This document shows positions 25,208 to 37,200 of a DNA stretch of 64,000 nt, piece after piece. The notes under the pieces were generated by a model. That model saw only the letters and a program-made list of their open reading frames with translations, made no database searches and was not told the DNA's origin. This stretch comes from Euonymus europaeus (Eukaryota; Streptophyta; Magnoliopsida; Celastrales; Celastraceae). Location of the stretch: assembly GCA_963580455.1 (NCBI GenBank), contig OY756962.1, positions 23,759,001 to 23,823,000 of the forward strand, written 5' to 3'. The position numbers and the translations under genes were made by a program. Position 1 is the first letter of the stretch. Each line of letters opens with the position of its first letter.

Positions 25208-25692
25208 GCATGACATAGATTTTTCAGATAAATTATTTAACCGCCCCTCACAATAATATATATATATATAAGTTAGGTGAGCCCAATTATATATATATAA
25301 GTATAAATTAGATGGGCCCACGCAATAACAAATATATAAATATAATATTATAATTTTTTTATGTAATTAATTGACCATCCCTATTAACCGCTAGACCTAG
25401 CTCAGTATAGAGATATAGGGATCGACTTGCCAGGGCATGGTGACATATTATAACCGAGCATTCCCTATCAAGCTGATCCCTATACTGGCCTACGTCTAGT
25501 CGTTGATAGAGATGGTCAATTAACTACATAAAAAAATTAAGATATTAAAATATTATATTTATATATATTTATTATTACGTGGAACTTACCCACTTTATAC
25601 TTAGATATATAAAATTGGACGTGGGCCCATACATATATATGTATAATTGTGAGGGGCAGTTAGGTCATTTATCTGAAAAATCTATGTCATGC
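25208..25692. mobile_element. Foldback MITE, nearly full-length inverted repeat
   Basis: The 485-bp segment begins GCATGACATAGATTTTTCAG, and its end is the inverse of the same sequence. Pairing continues through CCCCTCACAAT, GGGCCCA, ACGTAATTAATTGACCATC-like and AGGGATC blocks towards a centre near 25450, so the element can fold into one long imperfect hairpin. Flanking 9-mers AAAGCTAAC (left) and AAGAGTAAC (right) agree at 6 of 9 positions, which hints at a Mutator-type 9-bp target duplication. Confidence 0.65.
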
Positions 25693-25857
25693 AAGAGTAA
25701 CATTGTAAATTTATATCAACCTTACAACTACTAAAAACACACTTTTTCACTTTTCATTTAAACAAAATGAGGTAAAATTAACTCACTCCTCTCCCCTATC
25801 TTCCATTCCTCTCAAATTTTTATTCTCCTCCCCTCACTCATTCCCAAACATAGTGTA

Positions 25858-26112
25858 AGAGCATGAAAGGTTACTCCAAACTTGGAGATCACCTCAACCC
25901 CAAACTATAGAAATATTAATTATTCAACGTTCTTTATCCTCTCTATCCTTCATTACTTCTCTCAATGTTCTCTCTCCAAGCTGAAGGTAGTTATTTAAAA
26001 AAATTAGATGTGATGATGAAAATGGAGACATTGTTACAATGGTGTTAAAATATGAGTCCTAAAATAACTTTTTGGTTTAAATAGGGGAAGCGATGATCCC
26101 ATTTTGGGAGAT
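25858..26112. mobile_element. Incomplete inverted copy of the 24.4-kb MITE
   Basis: Starts AGAGCATGAAAGGTTACTCC and ends in CCCATTTTGGGAGATATAG. The region about 26045-26112 is the reverse complement of the left part of the 24398 element (CCTAAAATA.CTTTTTGGTT, AAATAGGGG). The expected end is missing and the Harbinger palindrome starts there, suggesting interruption by that insertion. Confidence 0.55.
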
Positions 26113-26113
26113 A

Positions 26114-28837
26114 TAGTACTCGTTTGGATCAGAGTATTTCTCATAGCGTATAAACTAGCGGATACGCTAGTGTAATATAAGTTGTGTGGTGTTTCGATGA
26201 GAGAATGTCATGCATAGAATATAAACTGTTAAATTTACCTTAGCGACATTATTTTACCAATTATTCGTAAATGTATTTATAATTAAATTGTTCAATTAAT
26301 TTGAATTTTCAAATTTACATTCAAATTAAATTTTTGAATGTAAATTACTGTAATTAATTTTTTATATTAGTGTAAACAATAAATAATTTTATTATTAAAA
26401 GTTCATATAAGTTAGAAATTGAACAAATAAACGTGATACATACAAACATATATTAATAAGTTCGCAAATTTTTTTTATCAATCACACATAGAAGATACAT
26501 CTTTCACAAATACAAGTAGTACAAACATACATTACAGCTGAACTGACAGTATTTTTTTATCAATCACACATATAAGATACATGTTTCCTCAGACCTATCG
26601 TAGTGCAACAACAATTCTATCTCCTACTCTACCCATGTTGTGATCGTAAGTAAACTCGTCACCCTCTCTAATCTCTGCTTCATCCATTGCGGAGCTACTA
26701 GAATCTCCTCCGACATCCTCAAACAACTCAGCACTCCCATTCCGCTGACGAATGTAATTATGCAACCCACAGCACGCATACACGAAGTCGACCTGTGTTG
26801 GAAATTCATACTGAAACATATTCCGCAGAATCTTCCATCGTTATTTTGTTACTCCAAATGTCCTCTCTATGACATTACGGAGATGTGCATGCCTGCAGTT
26901 GAACCTTTCACGTAGTTCGCTAACATGTCGTCCATTATTCCAGTCCGACAAGTGATACTTCTTGCCCCGATAAGGCGTGAGATACCCCGGCTTGTTTGTA
27001 TAACCTGAATCGACTAAGTAATATTTTTCTGCATTAACTTAACGCACGTCAATATAACAGATAAAAAAAAGATTTCAAACTACAAGATTCATAAAGATCA
27101 AACACACCTTCGGCGGAATCGGAAAGTTAAATCCTGGTATTGAAAGAACGTGGTCCAAGACACACATCATGCCCCGAACCCAGCAGCAACGAACAAAAAC
27201 ATCATGTCGAAATCACAAATTGCCAATACATTCTAGCTAGTTTTACCTTTTCTGTTAATGTACGGAATTCTTTGAGCTCAAGGAAACACAGCTGGTACAT
27301 AAGTCTCATCCATAGCTCCTATCGCATTCCAAAAAGGATGTAATTTCCGATTTCTCATAATTTTAGCCGAGACTTTAGAGAATTGATTTCCCCTCGGCTT
27401 AATCACATTCATTGCCAACAGCAGAACGATTCCAACACTCGACAGAGACAATTTGTAGGTTGATCCATAGAATTTTGGACTCCGTAAAGTTGTTGGCAAT
27501 GTACGTGATTAAGCCGAGGGAAAACCAATTCTCTGAAGTTCCAGCTAAAATTATGAGAGATCGAAAATTATATCCTTTTAGGAATTCGATAAGAGCTATG
27601 GATGGAACTCATGTATCAGCTGTGGTTCCTCAGGCTCAAAGAATTCCGTACATTAACAGAAAATGTGAAACTAGCCAAAATGTATTGGCAATTTGTGATT
27701 TTGACATGATGTTTTTGTTCATTACTGCTGGATTCGAGGGTTCGGGGCATGATGCGTGTGTCTTGGACCACGTTCTTTCAATACCAGGATTTAACTTTCT
27801 GCATCCGCCCAAATGTGTGTTTGGTCTTTATGAATCTTGTAGTTTGAAATCTTTTTTTATCTGTTATATTGGCGTGCGTTAAGTTGATGCAGAAAAATAT
27901 TACTTAGTCGATTCAGGTTATGCGAACAAGCCGGGGTACCTCACGCCTTATCGGGGCAAGAGGTATCACTTGTCGGACTAGAATAATGGACGACAGGTTA
28001 GCGAACCACGTGAAAGGTTCAACAGCAGGCATGCACATCTCCGTAATGTCATAGAGAGGACATTCAGAGTGACAAAACAACGATGGAAGATTCTGCAGAA
28101 TATGTCTCAGTATGAATTTCCAACACAGGTCGACTTCTTGTATGCGTGCTGTGGGTTGCATAATTACATTCGTCAGTGGAGTGAGAGTGTTAAGTAATTT
28201 GAGGATGTGGGAGGAGATTCTAGCAGCTCCGTAATGGATGAAGCAGAGACATTTACTAGAGAGGGTGACGAATTTACTTACGCTCACAATCATGAGTGGA
28301 GTAGGAGATAAAATTGTTGTTGCACTGCAATAGGTGTGAGAAAACATGTATCTTGTATGTGTGATTGATAAAAAAATATTGTCAATTCAGCTGTAATGTA
28401 TGTTTGTACCACGTGTATTTGTGAAACATGTATCTTTGTATGAGTGATTGATAAAAAAATATTGCCAACTTATTAATATATGTTTGTACGTACTACGTGT
28501 ATTTGTTCAATCTCTAACTTATATGGATTTTTCATAATAAAATTATTTATTGTTAAAATTAATATAAAAAATTAATTACTCTAATTTACATTCAAAAATT
28601 TAATTTGAATGTACTATGTAAGTTTGAAAATTCAAATTAATTGAACAATTTAATTATAAATACATTTACGAATAAATGATAAAATAATAAATTTAACAGC
28701 TTATATTCTATGCATGACATACTCTTCATCCAAACACCACACAACTTCTTTGAAAGTTTATTTCACAGCTTATATTACACTAATGTATCCGCCAATTTAT
28801 ACGCTCTAAGACATATTCTGATCTAAACGGGGGCTTA
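26114..28837. mobile_element. Inverted duplication (palindrome) of a Harbinger transposase element
   Basis: Two arms of about 1.3 kb, 26114-27417 and 27495-28837, are inverted copies around a spacer of about 77 bp (27418-27494). Each arm carries the C-terminal two-thirds of the same Harbinger transposase: minus strand on the left (GRRQ-equivalent block, PTQVDFVYACCGLHNYIRQ at 26760-26810) and plus strand on the right (VIKPRENQFSEVPAKIMRDR, IRAMDGTHVSAVV, AICDFDMMF, VIERTFRVTKQRWKILQNM). The outer ends match as well: CGTTTGGATCAG at 26121 and its inverse at about 28819. Both arms lack the transposase N-terminus and carry stops (for example at 27979-27981), so no enzyme is made. A transcript would fold into a hairpin of about 1.3 kb. 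It sits in the long intron of the SR-gene relic, 24 bp downstream of a splice donor. Confidence 0.85.
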
Positions 28838-29180
28838 ATGAAAAATAAAGCTTACGATCACCAAAATTCATCTCCAAGCGGTTAACCCTCCCATACTTCA
28901 AGAACAGGCGTTCCAATTCAGACTGGCGAGTATTGACTTTATCCTCAGCAACTCTCACAAAATACCCTTAAGGAGCATAAACCAACACACAAAATCATGA
29001 CATTACGTTTGGTTCAAAATAATCTGATTCAAGCTCAAAGAAAGATATGATTGCGTAATGTAAAATCAACTAGCAAACCATCATACACGGCATCGTTACT
29101 TTGACCAAACACAGACGTCGGTGAGAAGGAACAGTACCTGGACAGCTTCGACAGTTCGACTCGGTCGCAGAGAAAACCCT

Positions 29181-31209
29181 AGCGAAGAAAGTGTCAATTT
29201 TTTTTTAACCGGAACATATCTCCATGGAATGAAGGGGCCTGAATACCCGTTTGATGTATCAGGCTTCAAGGATTACCGTGGCGCTATAGTAGCCGTTAGA
29301 TTGGTATGATTGCGTGATCATGTGGGGATTGGGGTTACTCATCTTTTAGACCCTTCAAGTAATCCAAAGGCCATAAGACAAACTACCTATCACCCGATTT
29401 TGATTTACTTGTTTGTAATTAATATTTAATAATAATAATAATTCGATTTAATTTGTTATGTATTTTACTATTTTTGTGACTCATTGGCCTACGAATTACA
29501 CAATCACATTTAGTAAACAATTATTAAAAATTACTTAATATATTCAATAAAAAACCTATAATCTTTTAAGTAGTTTGTAATTATAAAATTACATTTACCA
29601 CAAGACTTTCACAATAATCGATACATCGAAGAATATGCAAACCTTATCTCACATAATATACATGTGGAGATATATTTTTACGATATGAACTTTTGATACT
29701 TAAATTTCATCCCTACAATCTTATCACTAAGCTGCATATTTGCCTACATATTTGCTTGTAGCTTCTATCCTACCTTAACATAAAAATGGTCGATGTTACT
29801 AAGACTTGTCCCTGTAAAAAAAAAAAATCATAAACGAGGCTCATGCTTAACCTTAACCATTAAAGTAAACAATCTCCAGCACGAAGCTGTTCTGGCACTG
29901 GCAACGGCATCGGCATCATATGCAATTCGACTGCCATAACTCATACAAGAAAGCTAGTCATCTCTGGATAGAAGAATTCGCCCCCATTGTCAGGTCTTAT
30001 TGGGTAATAGAATCTTGTGGCATCATTCATAGAAAGAGGAACAAACAGATATAAGATCGCATTGAGACTTCCAGAAACACAAGTAGAAATTCTCACACAG
30101 AATCTAGCTTCCTTCAAGTATCATTAATCACGCTTCGGGAAAAAAATGAATTACAGTAATAGAGAACATAATACATTTGACAGTTAAAATGTTTTGAACA
30201 AGGTGATGTTACAACAGTGTGAAAACACCATAATAATGGGGGACTTGCTTGGCACAGCACCCATGGGTTCAACTGCCAATACCCCCAAATTTCCTATAAA
30301 AGAAATTTTTTCACTTTTATCATGATGATGATACTGTTACAATGTTCACTTGATTGATACAAGTCCATGGAGAACTTGTGAATCAAAATTTCTAATGCAT
30401 TGAAATAAAATCCTGATGGAACAAACTAGAACTTTATAAAACCTAAACTCTAGCCTGCTAGGTTCAACATCATTGGACTTACCGTGTGTCAAACCCTAAA
30501 ATGAAAAGCTTGTCGACGAATCCAGCCCCTCTCCTTTGCCACACTGCCAGCCCCCCGCCAGCACCCTCTTCATTTTATCCAGAACCAACGGTTCAATACC
30601 ATTCTTGTGCATTCTTTGGAAACAGGGAAGGCAACCAATTCAAATACCCCTGCTAAGATGGTAAATTGACATCACATACGATTAATCCCCCTGATATGGT
30701 AAGACAAAGAAAATTAAGCATGTACTTGCATATTTCGAACACACCAAATATTGCAGACCTTGATTGGTAGGCTGCAAACCATGTACATTAACATGTAAAC
30801 TGACTCTAAGGTCACCCATATGATAAACTTAAAAGCCAATAAATAAAAGAATAATTTAACTCATGCTACCACTCTTTGTACTCTTTTTCAAAGGGACAAT
30901 TTCCATTGTTCTACTAGGTATGGAACTTTTTCTTTGGGAACCCAACATGCTAATCTATGTATGGAACAAAGGAGACCCGGGACATATGCAACTACCCCAC
31001 AGCATATTGGTACTAAATATTCGTTTTTCTTTTGCTGAGAATAAGATCAAGGGGTCAGTTCAAGAAGCATTCAAGAATTGCTAGCTAACCACAACTATTT
31101 GGTAAAGAAGCAACTGCCATTTCTCTACAATATATGACAGGGTCAATAAAGGGAAAATGGATCCTATCATTTTGTATGTTTACGAAATATTTGGTGAGAA
31201 GTAGATAAG
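29181..31209. other. Intergenic, downstream of the nucleotidyltransferase gene
   Basis: AT-rich DNA with no convincing coding segment. The part near 31209 presumably contains the 3' UTR of the minus-strand nucleotidyltransferase-like gene; no single polyadenylation signal stands out. Around 29210-29300 there may be 5'-flanking sequence of the decayed SR gene. Confidence 0.4.
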
Positions 31210-34200
31210 CTACCTCTGGAGATGGGGTGGAGATGGCTGATCAGGTGAAGATCGTTCTGCAGAGCTTCCCCGAAACCTAAGCTCCTCATATGTGCCACCT
31301 AATTGATTTGCCTCGCTTAATTGTGATACCTCATTCACACTAGAGAAACCCACTGGTCCAAAGGATCCAAACTCAAGTTGCTCGGCAGAAGAACCATAAC
31401 TAGCATTATGATCGTAAGGGTACAGCATTACAACAGATGGAATTGTAGGTCCATTGGATGACACTGCACCAGGGTTTGGATACGTGCCGTAGGCCACATT
31501 GGCAGAACCACTCTGTGAGTTAGGTCGGATTGGACTAGTTTGCGACTGGTATGAAGAGTGAGTTTCATGTCTATGTGAAGCCCATGACCTGTCAGGCCAG
31601 CTTTCACTTGTCAATCGTTCCGGTCTTGAACTTGGCTTCTCAGCCTGGTTACGATTCTGCCTGTGCCCAGCTGGTCGTGACTTCAAGTTAGTATTCCAAC
31701 TGCCTTCCCTGTCACCGTGGTGCTCACTTCTTTCATAGCTGTAATTTCCCCTTCTAGCATTTGAAGAATGCCGTTCTCGAACAGACATTTTCTGAAAATA
31801 TTTAGCTTATAAAGTAAGACTGCAGGACTGAACAATATCAGAACTTAAGCATTTAAAGGGTAAAAATGCCCAGTAATTGGCCGCCACCAATAGAGAAGCA
31901 GCCTAATAAACTGTTAAACCAATATACTTAACAGTTGAAACAATAAAAGTACAAAACATTAATTCAAGGAAATTTTAGACTATTTTGACACTATCCATAT
32001 TCCATAGTACCAGAACCACATACATTTGACTAAGGATAAAGTGCTCAATGAATTCAACAACCACATATAGGGCAACCCATGCAAAAACAATATCTCCAAC
32101 ACAGCAGTTTTTCTCTCTTCTTTTTCGTTTGAACATCCACATTAACTTTTTATGTTTAACAATCCAAAAATAAAATAACAAAAGGTTACTTAATCCGCAC
32201 TGCAAAAGTAATTTGGACGGATGAAATGGTATCTAAACATGACAGGAACATAGACAATCTGAACACCAAACATAAATTCAGTCATATAGCATGAATGTCT
32301 TTGATTAATTATCACATTATGGTGAAAATGATCGCGAGCTTTCGGTGCCACCAGAAGAATGAAGGACACCCGCAAAGAGCATTTCCATTGATATAACTTT
32401 ACACCAATTCAATGCAAACCATTGTTTCACGAAACAATGGGTGGGACTGTAAAGAGTATTGGTCTTAGCCGCACAAAATCCACTGCCTATAAAGAACATC
32501 GGAAAGGATGATAATGGAGTATGTTAAAATAAAATATTAATTCAATATTTGTGTAGTACAAAGAGGGTCCCTATATAAGAAAAATCAAAGAAAGTCAAAA
32601 CTCGAGATTAAAAAAATTTAGAAATAAAAGAAACATAATCGGAACCTAAATCAACACAAACTAAGAAACTAAATCACAATAATATATTCTAACTGGCACC
32701 TCCTCTCAAACTCAATATGGTAGCACAATATTGAATTTGCCAACAAAAATCTTCACTACAAGAAGACATTGATTGATGGTTGTTGATTGACTGTACCAAC
32801 AACGAAAGGATCAGCGGCCTTTTGGTCAGGATACAGACGAGCGGTGTCACCAAAAAAGTTGTTGACAGCGGGAATCCAAGGTCAGATGACTCCAAAGATT
32901 ATTGTGGAGTGACTGCTCGAGAATCAATGCCACCCGAGGGTTCACCAAAATTGATGCACAACAGACAAAGAATGGACACACTGTTGATATATATATTTAT
33001 ATTTATATTTATATTTATATTTATATATATGTTTGATCTCCTGTGAGTATGCCCACAGTATGTATGCTTCCATGCAAATAATAAGTTGGGCAGTGTATAT
33101 TGGAAACACTGCCATTAACCAATAACCCTAGCCACCACTTCTCTTAACAAACACTCACCGCTGGTGTTTGCACAGTGGCAGAAGGACCGGAGGGTTTTCC
33201 AGAGTCAATGCATGGTCGAACCAAGGATGGATGCGCTGCTATTGATTGCACAGCGGCAGGACTTAGAAAAGGAGAAATTGTACGATCTATAATGATGATA
33301 TAGAAGAAGAGAAAACACAAGTACTATTGATGCTGCCACCGCCCTCAAAAGTCACCAAGGGTGGTGGCTGCATAGCGGAAAATAAAAAATCTTATTTTGA
33401 GACCATGTTAAATAAAAGTTGATACTATTGATTTGAAATTTGTATAGTACAAAGAGAGCCCTTATATAGGGGGAATAATGGCAAAGTCAAACCTAGAGAC
33501 TAAGGAAATTTAGAAATAAAAGAAGCATAATTAGAACCTAAATCAACATAAACTACAAAACTAAATCATAATAATATATTAAAAAGTAGATGAGGATTCA
33601 ATATATTTCATGGTGTTGTTGAGATATTTGAATGAGATAAGTGCATTGTTGATGAGATAGTAATTTTAAAGAGAGACTATTAAATAGGAAGGCGTGTCCA
33701 TGCACAATTAACTACATCACTCCACTAATTCAATATTAGGAACATTTTATCATAACATAGATCTATGGTTGGGAAAGAGACGAATATAAAAAACCCCATA
33801 CATATGGGATTATCACAGAGTTGAAGATTAGATGTGATAATTGAGTTAAAGATCAGATTGACATCATATGAAGATTTATGGGCTCTTATAAACTGAAATC
33901 AAAAGTATGCCGTCAATGTGCTTGCCTGCTACGAATGGTCATAGCTCATTCATACATACAATAACACACGTTCAGACTTCTGACATCATGACCGCGAGCA
34001 TCAAGAAGGGGTGCCTGCTAAATTGCTAAATTCATTTAGAATAGTTAGTTTGACATTCAACCCAATAAGTTAACTCCTTAGGTTGGGACATTTCATATCA
34101 TTTATACATATTTTAACACTTTTCTTACGTGTGGGCTAAGCATTCCGATGGCCCAACACGTGGGCTACTCTCACACAGCCCTCACATGAGAGGCAACAAC

Positions 34201-37200
34201 AAAAACACACAAAGGCCCACACTTGGGACAACAACAAATTTATTATTTAATTACGGAGGCTAAGGTTTGAACACGAGATCTCCTCTCTGATACCATGGTA
34301 ATATTTATTACTTTTTCATACAACCCAATAAGTTAACTTGTTGTGTTGGTACATTTCATATCATTTATATATATTCTAAGACTCGCCCTCAAGTATGGGC
34401 AGGGCAATCCGATGAACCAACATGTGCATAAAAAACAAGGTCCAACACTAGTGCTACTCTTAGAGGGTCCTCACTTTGGGAAACAACAATAAATGGTAAT
34501 TTAAATTAGTTAAGATCAGTTACTCTATCATTCAACCCAATAAGTTAATTCAACCCCATAAGTCAATTTGTTAGCTTAGGACATTTCGCATCATTTATAC
34601 ATATTATAACAGGATTAAAACATGTGACCATAAAAGAAAATGGTAAGGGCTTAGATTTATTTCATTATTAACCAGGATGGAAAAGCAAATGAAATAGTGG
34701 GCAAAGAATTTTCTATCAGGGCCTGCTTGGTTTTGCTTCCTGCTTTTGTTTGGAAAAAGATAAATGGGAGAGAGAAGGAAAGCAACCTGATTATTTTTTA
34801 ACAACTTTTCCACGTTTATTGAACATTTATCCCTCAAAGGGGTATAGCAAATGAAAGAGTCCAGTATATCATCTCTTTTCTATATCCTTCTTCCTAAACA
34901 AGGACATATATAATTACATGCCATTCCATTCATCTTACAAGTTACAATGGCCCCTAAAATCATATGAGTTGGAAAAAAAAATGAAATCACCCCTATTATG
35001 CTATCAGATGGAGATGATGGAAATGTGAAATCCACATCCCCAAGCTAGTAAACAAAGCGGCAAAGATTCAAACCAATAACGAAGCCAGTTACAAGAAATG
35101 AAATTTAATTTTAGAATGAAACCTACAGAGAACTTACTTGGGGCGCATTGTTTATATCACAGCTGGTTATGAGATCTGGTTTAAGTTTTCCGAGAGAAAT
35201 AAAATAATAAAACATATTTGTTTACAGGTTCTACAAAAGCATTATCAAAAAAAAAAACACCACTTCAGTTCTTATAGAATCGAAACGTGGAAACAATCTA
35301 ATATATTTTGCCTATTTTTGCTTCAACAACAAGGGAAGAAAAAGAGACATTTTTCACTCATAAAAACAGAATTTCTATGGTTGCTCTCCATTTTCATTTC
35401 AAGTAATGAAGCTCCATTTTTTAGATTTTAGGGTTAAGAGTTTAGTGACCAAGTTATGGAGCTTCATCACTTGAAAAGTGAAAAGATTAAAATACCATTT
35501 ACTAGATAATTACAAGAGTGAGCTCACTGTAGTGACCAAGTTATGGAACTTCATCTCTAAAAATGTGAAAAGGATAAAATACCATTCACAAGATAATTAC
35601 AAACCTAAACCATTTTTAAAAAGTGGAAAAAAACTGAAAAAAATCTCAGGAAATAAACTGTGAAAAAATGAAAATTGGTAAACAATTTCCAAACCAAGCA
35701 GGCCCTCATTTCTCCAAGGAAATGTGTAAATAGTGCTCAATCTACAAAACATACTTGAAAAAAGCAATTTTCATGGAATATATTTCCGTGGCAAAATGTC
35801 CCCGGTACCACAATAATAGAAAGGTCAACAAGATATGGGAAGAACTGAAGAAGAGCTTAACATGAATCTCCAATCAAAAGAACTAAGCTAATCAAGTAAA
35901 TTGAGGGTAGAAAGGGAGAAAATTTAAGGAAAAAAATAGGGAAGTGTGTCATAAGCACTGAAAAGAAACAATAAAAAAAAAGAGCTTGTATGAAAATTCT
36001 TACAGGATTGGGTAGGTAAGTTCCAGTCCCACTTCGGTGTCTTGGTATTTCATCACCATAACGTTGGTAAACACCAGCAGGCCGATTAAAAACAGGCTGA
36101 AGAGGAGGAACAGGAACAAGACGAGGCCCATAATTCATAAGCTGCGTGAAAAGGTTCATGTTAGATGAAACAGGTCTCCCAGGACCATCCCATGGAAAGT
36201 GGCCTTGTAAATAGACAGGGGGAACAACAACAGGTGAAGGATAAATCGAAGGTGCAGGAGAATGAGAGTTCTGGCAAAATCGTGCATATTGCAAATTTTG
36301 CCAGTGGCTAGCAAAATCACTATTGAGAATGTCAGACTTATGCTCTGGCGGCTCAACAGAAGCAGCTCCTCTAATAGAACTAGAAGGGCTTACAACTTCA
36401 GGTTGATCAATTCCCTTAGATGAGTCAAAATTATTTCTAGAATCACTGTTATCCAGTCCCTCCTCCCCATCAATATGGCTTTTCGACGAATCAGAAGTAC
36501 GAGTCTCGGATGGGAAGTTGTACAATGGAAGCATCGTGACAAATGGTACAGGTGGCCCAGTCGGATAAAATGCAAACGGAAAACCCCCTGAATTATCCAT
36601 AGTTCTTTGGTGCGAACCTGGACCTAGGAGCATGGGAGCAATGGGTATCAATGAATCAGATCCACTTGTCTGTGCCTGTCCAAATCCAGATATTTTATCC
36701 CTTGGAACATGCAAAGACGAAACAGATAGAGGTCCCGCATTTCTTTCAGCCATTTCAGAGCCGATGGTTAACTGTGCATTACATTCTCTGGTCTCATCCT
36801 CTCCATAAGGGGATGAATGTTCAGACACACTCCTACCTTTCCCATACACAGCAGATTGCAAATCGTTAGCAGTTGGTCGACGACCTCTTCTTTCCCTCCT
36901 TGATTTTGACATCTTTACGGAAGATCCTTCCCGAGAACTTTCAGAAGAGGTTTTACTTCTCGTGGTACTAGTATGTACATTAGCAAAGGACCTTGAACTC
37001 ACAGTTCTGTCATTAAAGTAAACCTCATTACCTCTGTTCTCCGCATGCTGGAAATTATCCGGATGATCTTCCCTCATTGACCCTTGGGTTTCTCGAATTA
37101 TCTTCCGTTGAACCCTCGTAGAATTTCCAGAGTTATCAAGCTGAGATGAAGGAACAAAGTCATAACTAGCTGAAGTAGAATGCTGCTTATCATTGGATTG

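Larger units (their letters stand above)
22230..29180 (-). pseudogene. Decayed RS31-like SR splicing-factor gene (two RRMs plus RS tail)
   Basis: Minus-strand exons resembling plant RS31/RS40/RS41: a leader exon ending at 29137 (donor CCAG|GTACTG), RRM1 first half 28966-28862 (TRQSELERLFLKYGRVNRLEMN), RRM1 second half 23050-22937 ([18 protein letters not shown]), RRM2 22822-22593 ([30 protein letters not shown]) and RS tail 22481-22230 (KILDRVVSVEYAL). Splice sites still fit, so this is not a retrocopy. Three defects are visible. The canonical MRPVF start is lost and the RRM1 frame is preceded by a stop. The RRM1-RRM2 linker needs a frame change to reach [10 protein letters not shown]. After [10 protein letters not shown] a missing base puts the Tyr/Arg/Ser tail ([20 protein letters not shown]) out of frame. 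SR proteins direct splice-site choice in the nucleus. It could still be a transcribed pseudogene. Assembly errors cannot be excluded, but three independent lesions argue for decay. Confidence 0.75.

Noticed and set aside
29121..29309. 62-codon plus frame near the SR leader exon
   Set aside because: Antisense to the leader and upstream sequence, no family match.
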